From DSXF01 sp964387495 (GTDB lineage Bacteria; Chloroflexota; Anaerolineae; Anaerolineales; Villigracilaceae): a DNA stretch of 64,000 nucleotides. The stretch covers positions 31,915-95,914 of the forward strand of contig CAYLXB010000004.1 of assembly GCA_964387495.1 (NCBI GenBank), read 5' to 3'. The stretch's first letter is position 1. Every line of letters begins with the position of its first letter. The notes below the pieces were generated by a model, which was not told where the DNA came from, made no database searches, and was given only the letters and a program-made list of their open reading frames with translations. A program made the translations under genes and the position numbers. Below are positions 24,747 to 33,690 of this stretch, one piece after another.

Positions 24747-25133
24747 TTACTTCATTCTCCCGGCCAGCACTTCTTTTAGCTTGTCATTGGCTTGGAAGAT
24801 GCCGCGTACCTGTATCGCCTCGATTGCCTGCGCGGCCAACTCAGGCGAAATGTCGTCTTCCAGCCTGAGCAGCCCGACAACGGAGAATTTGACTTTCTCG
24901 CCCTTTGCGACGAAACGCTCCAAGTCGGCACGGCCATAATCGAAGATCCCAATTCCATAGGTATGCCGGGCAATGGATTGCTGGACTTCCAGGTTGTGTT
25001 TGTCGAGTTGCGCACGGATGGCGGTGCGGATGAAATCTGTCCGGTTCGTGTACAGGCCTTCCTGCACCAGCAGGTCCACCTTGCCCAAATCCACGGCACT
25101 TATATTGATGGTTATCTTTTCACTGTCTGGCAT
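24747..25133 (-). CDS. Ribbon-helix-helix (CopG-like) regulator
   Basis: A 128-aa regulator. The RHH DNA-binding domain covers about residues 5-50 (KITINISAVDLGKVDLLVQE, then TNRTDFIRTAIRAQLDKH). The rest (50-128) has no recognised fold and may bind a ligand or oligomerise. ATG 25133 sits behind AAGGAG and is far better than an in-frame extension to 25298 that would translate the operators. The promoter lies between two near-identical palindromes, which implies tight autoregulation. Its other targets may include the flanking efflux pump, although the operators differ. Confidence 0.85.
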   Translation of the reverse strand: MPDSEKITINISAVDLGKVDLLVQEGLYTNRTDFIRTAIRAQLDKHNLEVQQSIARHTYGIGIFDYGRADLERFVAKGEKVKFSVVGLLRLEDDISPELAAQAIEAIQVRGIFQANDKLKEVLAGRMK

Positions 25134-25145
25134 TTTCCTTCTCCT

Positions 25146-25235
25146 TACCATCCATAGGGATGGTATCTGGATTATAACAAAATACCCCCATTTGTCAAGA
25201 AAAAGACATCCCCTTACCATCCATGGGGATGGTAA
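25146..25235 (-). promoter_or_regulatory. Promoter flanked by twin RHH operators
   Basis: Operator 1 TACCATCC-ATAG-GGATGGTA (25146-25165) and operator 2 TTACCATCC-ATGG-GGATGGTAA (25214-25235) are 69 bp apart centre to centre. Between them, on the minus strand, lie TTGACA (25193-25198), a 16-bp spacer and TATAAT (25171-25176). Operator 1 covers the transcription start and operator 2 lies just upstream of -35, allowing looping or cooperative repression. Confidence 0.88.
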
Positions 25236-25332
25236 GGGCTTTTTCTGCGGATCCCATTGTTGCCAATTTGCAGGGAAATCAAAGGCCTCCACTGGCAAAG
25301 TGGAGGCCTGATGTAACGGGCGTTGGAACTCG

Positions 25333-26346
25333 CTATTTTGCCAGCTTCTTCTTCAAGGTTGCTGTCAGCGCCGGGATGATCTGGAACAGGTCACCCACCA
25401 CGCCGTAACGCGCCACCTGGAAGATGGGCGCCTCGACATCCTTGTTGATCGCCACGATGGTCTTGCTGGCGCGCATGCCGGCCAGGTGCTGGATGGCACC
25501 GGAGATGCCGCAGGCAATGTACAGGTCCGGCGAGACCAGCTTGCCTGTCTGGCCGACCTGGTGGGCATAGGTCACATATCCCGCGTCCACGGCCGCACGG
25601 CTGGCGCCCATGGCACCACCCAGGGTATCTGCCAGTTCACCGATCAGTTTGAAACCTTGCTGGGCGCGCCAGACTTCTGCCTGCTTTTCGTCCAGCCCGG
25701 CCGGCGGGGTCAGCGCCGGGTTGTTTGCCACGCCGCGTCCGCCTGCAACGATTACACTCGCATCCGTCAGCGAGACGCCGCCTTCGGTGGCCCCGTAACC
25801 CTCAACAGTCGTGAGGGCTTCTGCCCTGGCCGCGGCTTTGGTCAGTATCCCGCTGCGGCCGGGTTGTGCTTCCGGTTTGGGGAAGGCGCGGCCGCGCAGG
25901 GTTACGATTTGAGGTTTGGTGGTGCAGGTCACGCTGGCCAGCAGTTTGCCGGCATAGACCGGGCGGGTGACGGCAACCCTGTCGCCTGCCAGGTCCAGGG
26001 CTACTGCATCCACGATCACACCGGTATTCAAGTCAACGGCGCACATTGCCGCCAATTCACGGCCGCGCGTTGTGGTTGGGAAAAGGATCAGTTCCGGGGT
26101 TGCGGAGGCTGCCAGAGCCGAAAGGGTGGAGGCAAAAGCCTCCGGGCGGAAATCTGTCAGAGCAGGGTCATCCGCCAGCAGAACTTCATCCGCTCCATAC
26201 TCAAAAGCTTCCCTGACCAGTGCTTCCACGCCGGACCCCAGTACGAGTGCCGTAACCGGGCCGAATTTCTTGCCCGCGCCGATAGCTTCCCATGAGACTG
26301 GCAGGGCACTGCCTTTGAAATGATCTACGTATACCCAGGTTTTCAT
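25333..26346 (-). CDS. etfA: Electron transfer flavoprotein subunit alpha
   Basis: A 337-aa ETF alpha subunit, binding FAD and, with EtfB, moving electrons between acyl-CoA or amine dehydrogenases and the quinone or ferredoxin pool. The C-terminal FAD domain is complete: VAGGRGVANNP, GASRAAVDAGYV, GQTGKLVSPDLYIACGIS, AINKDVEAPIFQVARYGVVGD. Its ATG overlaps the etfB stop (ATGA). No ETF dehydrogenase or ETF:quinone oxidoreductase is next to it. It sits beside the Lrp gene that faces the methyltransferase cluster, so a role in oxidising methylated amine-derived compounds is possible. Confidence 0.95.
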   Translation of the reverse strand: MKTWVYVDHFKGSALPVSWEAIGAGKKFGPVTALVLGSGVEALVREAFEYGADEVLLADDPALTDFRPEAFASTLSALAASATPELILFPTTTRGRELAAMCAVDLNTGVIVDAVALDLAGDRVAVTRPVYAGKLLASVTCTTKPQIVTLRGRAFPKPEAQPGRSGILTKAAARAEALTTVEGYGATEGGVSLTDASVIVAGGRGVANNPALTPPAGLDEKQAEVWRAQQGFKLIGELADTLGGAMGASRAAVDAGYVTYAHQVGQTGKLVSPDLYIACGISGAIQHLAGMRASKTIVAINKDVEAPIFQVARYGVVGDLFQIIPALTATLKKKLAK

Positions 26347-27113
26347 AGTACTTTCTCCGCGATCAGTTTGTCGGCCAGTTTCTCGGCAATTTCCTCGGGT
26401 GAGCCGCCGCTGATGTACTCGCATTTCACCTCGCGGCTCGGCGGATTGGTCAATGTGGGCCAGGCTACTACCGATTCTGGTGCCGGGATACCCACTTCGG
26501 CCAGCGACCAGATCGGGATCTCAGTCTTGGCAGCCTTGCGGATGCCCATGAAAGAGGGGTAACGCGGTTCGCCGAAATCTTTGACCAGACTGAAGACGGC
26601 GGGTAGTTTGGCGCTCACTGTCTGGCGTCCCTCCTCCAGCGAACGTTCCACTTTGACCGTGCCGCCCTCCACCTTGATCGAGACGGCCAGGGTCAGCGCC
26701 GGCCATTTGAGCAGGCGGGCCGTCTGGGTGGGGGTCAGGCCGGAGTCGCCATCAATTGCCTGGCGCCCAAAGAAGGCCATATCCACACCGCCCACTTTCT
26801 GGACGACCGCCGCCAGCAGGCGGGCTACGGCTTGTGTATCCAGGTTCTTCAGAGCCGGATCGGAGATTAACAGGGCATCATCGGCGCCCATTGCCAGGGC
26901 ATGTTTAAGCGCTTCCTTGGCGTTTTCGCTGCCGACGCTGATGGCTGTGACGGTTCCGCCATGCGCTTCCTTTTGCTGGAGCGCCGCTTCCACAGCATAC
27001 TCGTCCCAAGGGTTGATGACCATGGGGGCATCGCCCCAGGCCGCCTGCCCGTTCTCTGCTGTTACTTTGGCGGCAGAATCGGGCACTTGTTTGACAAATA
27101 CAACGATTTTCAA
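26343..27113 (-). CDS. etfB: Electron transfer flavoprotein subunit beta
   Basis: A 256-aa ETF beta subunit with the AMP/FAD-binding adenine alpha-hydrolase-like fold. N-terminus KIVVFVKQVPDS, nucleotide segment AISVGSENAKEALKHALAMGADDALLI, and the recognition loop SLEEGRQTVSAKLPAVFSLVKD. The start is TTG at 27113 behind AGGAGGTC. It is the first of a two-gene operon with etfA. Confidence 0.95.
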   Translation of the reverse strand: MKIVVFVKQVPDSAAKVTAENGQAAWGDAPMVINPWDEYAVEAALQQKEAHGGTVTAISVGSENAKEALKHALAMGADDALLISDPALKNLDTQAVARLLAAVVQKVGGVDMAFFGRQAIDGDSGLTPTQTARLLKWPALTLAVSIKVEGGTVKVERSLEEGRQTVSAKLPAVFSLVKDFGEPRYPSFMGIRKAAKTEIPIWSLAEVGIPAPESVVAWPTLTNPPSREVKCEYISGGSPEEIAEKLADKLIAEKVL

Positions 27114-27254
27114 GGGGACCTCCTACTCAAGATTAAATTAAAATACTGGCGGCTGGGAATGCCGCTGTGCGCGGGTGACCCGATGATACCGCATTTGTAA
27201 GAGAAGGAAAAGTAGAGAGCAGTACATTTTTATGGTTTATTTATCCGGGCCTGG

Positions 27255-27287
27255 CCGGGAATCTTGCAGCAATTGCCAGATTCCCGG
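27255..27287. other. Hairpin between etfB and the Lrp gene
   Basis: CCGGGAATCT / AGATTCCCGG, a perfect 10-bp stem extended by GC, without a T run. It lies just past the stop of the Lrp gene and upstream of etfB, and may weaken read-through into the etf operon. Confidence 0.5.
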
Positions 27288-27332
27288 TCCCTGATGCAAT
27301 GCCGGGAGTCTGGATTGGTTGCATGTGAGTAA

Positions 27333-27788
27333 TTACATGCTCTCTGCTGCTGGAGACCAGCGGTAGCTTAATTTGTAGACTTTGGCCTCCATGAGCGTCT
27401 CTGTACTGCGTACTCCTGGGATGCTCTGGATGCGGTGTGTAACCAATTCGGTCAGGTGCTGCAGGTCTCGGCAGTAGACCTCCACCAAAAGATCATGTGA
27501 ACCGAGTGTCAGTACAAGATAGGCGGTCTCGGGCAGTTCGGAAATGGCATGTGCGACTTCTTCGGTTTTTCCGGCTTCGACTGTGACCACAATGATTGCC
27601 GGGGCTTGAAAATCCAGGGCGAAAGGATCCACAATGGAGACTGTGCGCACCACACCCTGCTCGACCAGGCCCTTGTAGCGCGCCCGTACAGCCGCCTCAG
27701 ATAGTCCTACCCGTTTAGCGATTTGGGTAAAGGGAGCACGCCCATCTTCTTGTAGCACTTGCAGGATTGATCGATCGATTTCGTCCAT
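27333..27788 (-). CDS. Lrp/AsnC-family regulator
   Basis: A 151-aa regulator with N-terminal HTH (DRSILQVLQEDGRAPFTQIA, LSEAAVRARYKGL) and C-terminal RAM/AsnC ligand domain (about 65-145). Members bind amino acids or related small molecules. It is divergent from the corrinoid-protein/MttB genes, with an inverted repeat GTAATT-N7-AATTAC in the shared region, so it probably controls that cluster in response to the substrate. ATG 27788 behind GAGGTGG is chosen over an upstream in-frame codon. Confidence 0.9.
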   Translation of the reverse strand: MDEIDRSILQVLQEDGRAPFTQIAKRVGLSEAAVRARYKGLVEQGVVRTVSIVDPFALDFQAPAIIVVTVEAGKTEEVAHAISELPETAYLVLTLGSHDLLVEVYCRDLQHLTELVTHRIQSIPGVRSTETLMEAKVYKLSYRWSPAAESM

Positions 27789-27857
27789 GAGCCACCTCAC
27801 TTGCAACGATTATCGCTGGAACTTAATGATTTTACTATGGAATTCGTGGTGATAAAT

Positions 27858-27876
27858 GTAATTATCTCTGAATTAC
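27858..27876. promoter_or_regulatory. Candidate Lrp/AsnC operator
   Basis: Perfect inverted repeat GTAATT-ATCTCTG-AATTAC, 11 bp upstream of the -35 of the methyltransferase promoter and about 70 bp upstream of the Lrp start codon. Confidence 0.5.
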
Positions 27877-27886
27877 GTTTATGTTG

Positions 27887-27915
27887 TTGACGAATGTTGC
27901 GAAAAACGCTAAAAT
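27887..27915 (+). promoter_or_regulatory. Promoter of the corrinoid/MttB operon
   Basis: TTGACG (27887-27892), 17-bp spacer, TAAAAT (27910-27915). Transcription from about 27922 would give a leader of about 190 nt before the corrinoid protein gene. Small hairpins such as CCTTGCGAAGG are visible in it, but no known riboswitch was recognised. Confidence 0.75.
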
Positions 27916-28110
27916 CAAGTTGTTGTTCAGCCTTGCGAAGGTCGGCAGACCTGTGGCAGAGAGAAGCGCACCACCGCCCATCGATTTACAATGCAGAACA
28001 CTTCAATCCGCATCGGAGCACATTGACGCACAGTGCAGTTCATCGCAGCCCAAAAATGCTCTCTGTGACCTTTGCAAGGCTCAGATTTACACATTTCCTG
28101 GGAGGCAGCA

Positions 28111-28758
28111 ATGAGTCAAGACCTATTTGAATCCATGAAGCAGAGCGTTATCGACGGCGACCCTGATCTGGCCGCTGATCTGGCGCGTAAGGCCGTTGAG
28201 CAGGGACTCAACCCTCTTGACGCCCTCAATCAAGGCTTCGTGCTCGGCGTAAATTTCGTAGGCGAGCAATTTTCTGCCGGCGAGATGTTTCTGCCCGATC
28301 TGGTGATCGCCGGCGAGGCTATGAAGGCTGCTGTTGCCGTGCTGGAGCCGGAACTGGCCAAGCGGGGCAGCCAGCGCGAGATTCTCGGCAAGGTAGTCAT
28401 GGGAACCATTGAAGGTGATATCCACGAGATTGGTAAGACTCTGGTGGTTACAATGCTTTCTGCCACTGGTTTCCAGGTCTATGATCTGGGTGTGGATGTC
28501 CCGGTGATGAAATTCGTCGAGAAGGCGCGCGAGGTCGGGGCAAATATCGTCGGTATCAGCGCCCTATTGACCACTACCATGGTCAAGCAGAAGGATGTCA
28601 TTGAGGCATTGGAGGACAGCGGCCTGCGCCCGCAGGTGCGTGTGATGGTTGGCGGTGCACCTGTGACCCAAGCCTGGGCAAAGGAAATCGGTGCTGACGG
28701 TTATAGTGAAGACGCCGTCGGCGCAGTTGCAGTTGCCAAGCAATTGGTTGGCAACTGA
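28111..28758 (+). CDS. Corrinoid methyl-carrier protein (MtbC/MttC family)
   Basis: A 215-aa protein: an N-terminal helical cap (about 5-85) and a B12-binding Rossmann domain. The cobalamin lower-ligand motif is DIHEIG at 103-108 (DxHxxG), followed by SALLTTTM and GGAPVT. It accepts a methyl group on Co(I) from a substrate-specific methyltransferase and hands it to a second methyltransferase. GGGAGG precedes the ATG. Two MttB-family genes follow directly, making them its natural donors. The same family serves mono-, di- and trimethylamine, glycine betaine, carnitine and O-demethylation systems. Confidence 0.93.
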   Translation: MSQDLFESMKQSVIDGDPDLAADLARKAVEQGLNPLDALNQGFVLGVNFVGEQFSAGEMFLPDLVIAGEAMKAAVAVLEPELAKRGSQREILGKVVMGTIEGDIHEIGKTLVVTMLSATGFQVYDLGVDVPVMKFVEKAREVGANIVGISALLTTTMVKQKDVIEALEDSGLRPQVRVMVGGAPVTQAWAKEIGADGYSEDAVGAVAVAKQLVGN

Positions 28759-28771
28759 TCTGGAGGCCTGT

Positions 28772-30223
28772 ATGCCCGGTCAACCGAAATCTGTCACCAA
28801 CCCTCGTCTGAAGCTACAGGTCTTCAGCCCGGAAGAAATTAAAAAGATCCACCTTGCCACGCTCGACGTGATCGAAAACGCAGGTGTGCGTTTTCCATCC
28901 CAGCGCGCTCTGGATATATGGGAAGCCCATGGCGCTACAGTGGATCGTGATACCAGGATTGTCAAGGTTAAGGGCAATGTGATTGACGAGGCCCTCAAGA
29001 AGTGTCCTCCGGCTTATACACTATCTGCCCGAGACCCTCAGCAGGACCTGCCTCTGGATGGAAACCATGTCTGGGTCGGTACCGATGGCTGCGGTGTCGA
29101 AGTGATCGATCTGCAGACTGGCCAGCGCCGTACATCATGTTTACAGGATGTGGTTGAGGTTGCGCGTGTTGCTGATCACCTTGATGAGGTTGGCTTTCAC
29201 TGGGTACCCGTCTCTGCCCAGGACAAACCCGCCAAAACCCGCGGCTTACACGAGATCAAGGCCATCTGGGAAAATTCCACCAAGCATGTCCAGACTGAAA
29301 GCATTTATAACGAACACGAAGCCAAAGCTGCCATCGAAATGGCCGAGGCCATTGCCGGAGGGCGTGAAGCTCTCCGTAAGCGTCCGGTACTTTCCCTGAT
29401 GCAGTGCACGGCCCCGCCGCTCGGTCACGATGGTGGATCATTGGATGCAGCTCTGTTGGCTGCCGAAGTGGGCATCCCCACCGGTTTCATGACCATGGCG
29501 GCTTGCCTCACCACCGGTCCGGCTACATTGGCTGGCAACCTGGTGGTCGGTAATGCCGAGGTGATTGCTGCCACTGCACTTCTGCAGTTGGCCTTCCCGG
29601 GTGCACCGGTCTTCTATGCTGCCGCTCAGACTGCTTCTGACCTGCGTTCTGGCGCTTACACCGGTGGCGGCCCGGAAGACTTCCTATTTGGTGCAGCAAC
29701 CAATGTTTTGGCGGATTATTACAACATTCCGCTCTCGATGGGTTCCTTCGCCACCGGTGCCAAATTCCCCAACTGGCAAGCCGGTGTGGACAACAGCCTG
29801 TCAACCTTTATGGCTTCTGTTGTCATGTCTGATATGCTTCTCGGTGTTGGCTTCCTGCACGGCAGCCGCATTTGGTCTTATGCCGAGATGCTGATGGATT
29901 GTGAGATCTTCGAGATTGTCCGCCGGGTTATCAGCGGTATCGAAGTTAATGACGAAACCCTGGCTTTGGATACCATCAAGGCCGTTGGCCCGGGTGGTAA
30001 CTTCCTGACCCAGAAACACACCCGCCAGCACATGCGGGATATCTTCATTCCTCAGTTCATGGACCGCCGCCCGTATAATGTATGGGAAGAGAAGCAGGAT
30101 GGTGCCGCGGACTGGGCCACGGAGAAAGCGCGCCAGATTTTGGCGATACACCAGCCTGTCCCACTTGACCCGGCTCTGAGTGCCGAACTGGGGCGTATTA
30201 TTGCCCTGGCGGAAAAGGAATAA
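28772..30223 (+). CDS. MttB-family methyltransferase 1 (non-pyrrolysine)
   Basis: A 483-aa TIM-barrel methyltransferase of the trimethylamine methyltransferase (MttB) superfamily. Characteristic blocks are VIENAGVRFPSQRAL, PVLSLMQCTAPPLGHD, GPATLAGNLVVGNAEVIAATA and SLSTFMASVVMSDMLLGVGF. Classical MttB has an in-frame amber codon for pyrrolysine; none is present here, so it belongs to the large non-Pyl group whose known members demethylate glycine betaine, proline betaine or carnitine. GGAGG precedes the ATG, 13 bp after the corrinoid gene. The methyl donor cannot be named from sequence. Confidence 0.92.
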   Translation: MPGQPKSVTNPRLKLQVFSPEEIKKIHLATLDVIENAGVRFPSQRALDIWEAHGATVDRDTRIVKVKGNVIDEALKKCPPAYTLSARDPQQDLPLDGNHVWVGTDGCGVEVIDLQTGQRRTSCLQDVVEVARVADHLDEVGFHWVPVSAQDKPAKTRGLHEIKAIWENSTKHVQTESIYNEHEAKAAIEMAEAIAGGREALRKRPVLSLMQCTAPPLGHDGGSLDAALLAAEVGIPTGFMTMAACLTTGPATLAGNLVVGNAEVIAATALLQLAFPGAPVFYAAAQTASDLRSGAYTGGGPEDFLFGAATNVLADYYNIPLSMGSFATGAKFPNWQAGVDNSLSTFMASVVMSDMLLGVGFLHGSRIWSYAEMLMDCEIFEIVRRVISGIEVNDETLALDTIKAVGPGGNFLTQKHTRQHMRDIFIPQFMDRRPYNVWEEKQDGAADWATEKARQILAIHQPVPLDPALSAELGRIIALAEKE

Positions 30224-30226
30224 TCC

Positions 30227-31687
30227 ATGCAGCCTAAACTGGAACTTCTATCTCCTGACCTCATCCAGAAGATTCTGGATGAGGCCTTTCAACTGATGCT
30301 GGATCCGGGCATCAAGGTCCAGCTCCCCGAAGCCCGGCAGCTTCTAGCCGCGGCCGGTGCGCAGGTGGATGAGTCCACCGAGGTGGTGCGCATCCCGGAG
30401 AAGATCGTTCGTGAGATGCTCAAAAGTGTCCCACGCGAATTCAAACTATATGACCGTGCCGGGAATCCCAAGGTCATCTACGGCGGCGACCATGTTCAAT
30501 TTGATCCGGGTTCTTCCGGTGTGCATATCCTTGACCCGGAGACGCTTGAGCATAAGACATCCTACACTCCTGACTTGGTGCGCGTGCTCAAGGTTGCCGA
30601 GAGTTTGCCGCAGTACGATGCGGTTTCCACTTCGATCGTTTGTAATGAGGTTCCCAAAGCGATTGGCGACCTGTACCGCCTCTACCTTGTCCTGTTGTAC
30701 TCCACCAAACCGGTTGTGACCGGTTCTTTCTCGGCCAGTACCACGCAGACTATGATTGACATGCTGGCGATCTATGCCGGCGGGCGTGAGGCCCTTAAAC
30801 AGAAGCCTCAGGCTGTCTTTGATGTCTGCCCCACACCGCCGCTCATCTGGAGCCATTTTGGTTCGAAGAATCTGATTGACCTGGCGCGTGCGGGTGTCCC
30901 TGCCGAGATGATTTCCATGCCCCTGGCCGGCGCCGGCAGCCCGGTAACCATCCTGGGGTCGGTTGTCCAGCACGCGGCTGAGTCGCTTTCTGGCATGGTC
31001 ATTCACCAACTTGCCCAGCCGGGTGCGCCGCTTGTTTGGGGCGGTGCGCCGGCCATTTTCGATATGCGCCAGGGCACCACTCCCATGGGCGCCGTTGAGA
31101 CGGCCATGATCGATGCCGCCTACGCTCAAGTCGGCAAGTCGTTGGGTTTTCCCACTCACACCTACCTGGGCGCCACTGATGGCAAGGTTGTGGATTATCA
31201 GGCCGGCTTGGAGAGCGGCGTCTCAGCGATGATCGGCGCCCAGGCCGGCATCAACATGATTTCCGGCGCAGGCATGCTGGACTTCCTGGCCTGCATCAGC
31301 CCGGAGAAACTGGTATTGGATGCCGAGGCGATTGGCATGGCTCAACGCATGGTGCGCGGTGTCGAGGTTCAGACTGATCCGCTGGCCACTGCCATGTTCG
31401 CTGGCATGGACTTTAAGGCGAATTTCCTGAAGCTGGCTGAAACCCGGCGCCTGTTCTCCCGGGAGCAGTATCTGCCCTCCTCTGCCATCGACCGCGGTTC
31501 CATCCGTGCCTGGCAGGATGCCGGCAGCCTGGATACATTTGACCGAGCGAAGGAACGCGCCAAACAACTGCTGGCTGCCTACCAGCGCCCAACAGCCTGG
31601 GCCGGTCCAGAGAAGGAGCTGGTCACCATGGTCAAGGGGCTGGCAAAAGCCGCCGGCATGGATGAATTGCCTGCTCTCAAAGACTGA
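30227..31687 (+). CDS. MttB-family methyltransferase 2 (non-pyrrolysine)
   Basis: A 486-aa MttB superfamily protein, clearly divergent from its upstream neighbour; the central block reads FDVCPTPPLIWSHFGSKN and the barrel end GAQAGINMISGAGMLDF. No in-frame amber. The gene starts 3 bp after the previous stop, so the two are translationally linked and may act on different methyl groups or substrates feeding one corrinoid protein. A hairpin at 31703-31731 follows its stop. Confidence 0.9.
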   Translation: MQPKLELLSPDLIQKILDEAFQLMLDPGIKVQLPEARQLLAAAGAQVDESTEVVRIPEKIVREMLKSVPREFKLYDRAGNPKVIYGGDHVQFDPGSSGVHILDPETLEHKTSYTPDLVRVLKVAESLPQYDAVSTSIVCNEVPKAIGDLYRLYLVLLYSTKPVVTGSFSASTTQTMIDMLAIYAGGREALKQKPQAVFDVCPTPPLIWSHFGSKNLIDLARAGVPAEMISMPLAGAGSPVTILGSVVQHAAESLSGMVIHQLAQPGAPLVWGGAPAIFDMRQGTTPMGAVETAMIDAAYAQVGKSLGFPTHTYLGATDGKVVDYQAGLESGVSAMIGAQAGINMISGAGMLDFLACISPEKLVLDAEAIGMAQRMVRGVEVQTDPLATAMFAGMDFKANFLKLAETRRLFSREQYLPSSAIDRGSIRAWQDAGSLDTFDRAKERAKQLLAAYQRPTAWAGPEKELVTMVKGLAKAAGMDELPALKD

Positions 31688-31702
31688 CCCCCCCCTGTTC
31701 TG

Positions 31703-31731
31703 CTGGCCGCGACGTTCCTGGTCGCGGCCAG
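31703..31731 (+). terminator. Hairpin after the corrinoid/MttB genes
   Basis: CTGGCCGCGAC / GTCGCGGCCAG, a perfect 11-bp stem with a 7-nt loop, followed by a broken T-rich stretch. Probably terminates the first transcription unit, at least partly. Confidence 0.7.
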
Positions 31732-31783
31732 TAAGTTTAATTTGGGATTTTCAGGCAATTTCCACACAATCGCGGTGTGGATT

Positions 31784-31812
31784 TTGAACGAACCGGTTAT
31801 ATAATATATACA
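31784..31812 (+). promoter_or_regulatory. Promoter of the Dpp-type importer operon
   Basis: TTGAAC (31784-31789), 17-bp spacer, TATACA (31807-31812). It places transcription of the binding-protein gene about 150 nt upstream of its ATG. Confidence 0.65.
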
Positions 31813-31969
31813 ATGACTGTGTGCCAACGAGACTGGTTGTGTAGTTCGGAGCGCGTGATACCAGCCTGCGCGCTTGGAAAGGAGGGGCGGTTATGCACTG
31901 ATACCTGGCGATAGGCGATCGCCCTGGTTTGGTCCGTTCTGTGAACATATGACGAAAGAGAGGAGAAGT

Positions 31970-33670
31970 ATGGATACCAAACGCTTTATCGCTGTTTTGT
32001 TGGCGATAGTGACAATCTTCAGCCTTGCCCTGACTGCCTGCGGGCCAAAGGTGGTCCCCACCGAAACGGGAGGCCAGCCCGCAGAGCCGGCCGCGACGAC
32101 CGCACCCGAGCCTGCCGAACGTAAAGTTGCCACCCTGATCTATACACAGGAATTTGATACACTGGCTCCTTTATATACCAGCATGTGGTTCGTCTGGACG
32201 ACATGGCAGATGAACAACCATTGGGCCTGGGAGTTCGATGAGAAAAACGAGCCTTTCCCTCGCCTTGTGACCGAGATCCCCAGCACGGAGAATGGCGGTA
32301 TCAGCGCCGATGGCACCGTCATCACCATAAAATTGCGTGATGACCTGACCTGGTCAGATGGTGAACCACTTACGGCCGATGACTTCGTCTTCACTTGGGA
32401 AATGGCCGTCAGCCCGAACAACACGGTCGCCACGGCCTACCCGTATGACTATATTACTTCGGTGGAAGCACCTGATCCACAAACGGTAGTCGTGACCTTC
32501 GCCCAGCCCTTTGCGCCCTGGCTGGCCACTCTCTGGCATGGAATCCTGCCTGCCCATATCCTGCGGCCGGTGTTTGAGGCAGATGGCACCATTGATAACG
32601 CCGAATGGTTGCGCAATCCCACCGTGGGCTGCGGGCCGTTTGACTTTGTCGAGTGGGAATCTGGCAGTTATGCCCGCTTCGTACGCAACGAAAATTACTG
32701 GGGTGAGCCGGCAAAACTGGATGAGATCTTCATCCGCTTTGTGCCGGATGACGCCTCGCAGGTGGCAGCCCTGAAAGCCGGGGACGCGGACATGGGCACC
32801 TTCATCGCTTATTCGGATGTTCCCGGCCTAAAGGATGCCGGTTTGAACATCATGGTCGAGCCGAACGGCTACAGCGAGTGGATGTTCTTTACCTTGAACG
32901 AGGAGAAAAGCAACCCGGCCGTGTTCGATGTCAATGTCCGCAAGGCAATTGCCATGGCCATCGACCGCGAGGGGATCAACCGCGACCTGTTGTTGGGTCT
33001 CACCAATGTCCCGGCCAGTTTCTGGGATGCCCTGCCGTATTACAACAACCCGCCGCTGGAAAACTACCCCTATGACCCGGAAGCAGCCAAAGCCCTGTTG
33101 GATGAGGCCGGCTGGGTGGATGCCAACGGGGACGGCGTGCGTGAGAAGGACGGCGTGGACCTCGAGATTGACCATGCCACAACCATTCGTGAGATCCGCC
33201 AGGATGCCCAGGCGGTAATGCAGCAGCAGTTGTCCGCTGTTGGCATTAAACTCAATGTCATTCCGGTGGATGATACGCTTTACTTTGCCAGCTATGCCGA
33301 TAATGGTCCGGCTGCCCGCGGCGAATATGATATCCAGGAATGGTCCGACGGCCCGCTCTTCCCCGACCCGGACCTGTATTACTGGCTCTGCGATCAGATT
33401 CCGACCGATGAGAATCCCACCGGTGAGAACTGGTTCTTCATTTGCGATGAGGAACTTGACAGCCTGATCCAGTTACAGTCCACCCAGGTGGATGCAGCCG
33501 AGCGCCAGAAGACCATTTCGAAGATAAACCAACTTTTCTACGACAAGGTCTATATCATTGGCCTCTGGCAGGATCCGGATGTGTATGCAGTGGGGCCGCG
33601 CCTCAAGAATGTCAAGTTCTCGGGTGTGACCATGTTCTTCAACATTGCCGAGTGGGACCTGGAACCATAA
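31970..33670 (+). CDS. Family 5 substrate-binding lipoprotein (Dpp/Opp type)
   Basis: A 566-aa extracytoplasmic binding protein. The signal peptide ends in lipobox LALTAC (Cys24), followed by a Pro/Thr/Glu linker. SBP_bac_5 signatures include LRDDLTWSDGEPLTADDFVFTWE and VRKAIAMAIDREGINRDLL. An EF-hand-like loop DANGDGVREKDG lies near residue 385. The family binds peptides, nickel, or other amines and sugars; its place between methyltransferases and peptidases suggests a peptide-like or quaternary amine ligand. GGAGAAGT is directly before the ATG. It heads a five-gene importer operon. Confidence 0.93.
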   Translation: MDTKRFIAVLLAIVTIFSLALTACGPKVVPTETGGQPAEPAATTAPEPAERKVATLIYTQEFDTLAPLYTSMWFVWTTWQMNNHWAWEFDEKNEPFPRLVTEIPSTENGGISADGTVITIKLRDDLTWSDGEPLTADDFVFTWEMAVSPNNTVATAYPYDYITSVEAPDPQTVVVTFAQPFAPWLATLWHGILPAHILRPVFEADGTIDNAEWLRNPTVGCGPFDFVEWESGSYARFVRNENYWGEPAKLDEIFIRFVPDDASQVAALKAGDADMGTFIAYSDVPGLKDAGLNIMVEPNGYSEWMFFTLNEEKSNPAVFDVNVRKAIAMAIDREGINRDLLLGLTNVPASFWDALPYYNNPPLENYPYDPEAAKALLDEAGWVDANGDGVREKDGVDLEIDHATTIREIRQDAQAVMQQQLSAVGIKLNVIPVDDTLYFASYADNGPAARGEYDIQEWSDGPLFPDPDLYYWLCDQIPTDENPTGENWFFICDEELDSLIQLQSTQVDAAERQKTISKINQLFYDKVYIIGLWQDPDVYAVGPRLKNVKFSGVTMFFNIAEWDLEP

Positions 33671-33690
33671 CCATGTAAGGCTTAAACCAT

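Noticed and set aside
27922..28110. Cobalamin or glycine riboswitch in the leader of the corrinoid gene
   Set aside because: A 190-nt leader is present, but neither the B12 box nor glycine riboswitch core motifs were recognised; only short local hairpins are seen.
28772..31687. Pyrrolysine-containing MttB
   Set aside because: No in-frame TAG interrupts any of the three MttB-family genes, and no pylS/pylBCD genes are in the window.
31813..31914. 33-codon frame (MTVCQRDWLC...) in the leader before the SBP gene
   Set aside because: Starts one base after the predicted -10 hexamer, has no ribosome site and no recognisable peptide; a leader peptide role cannot be supported.
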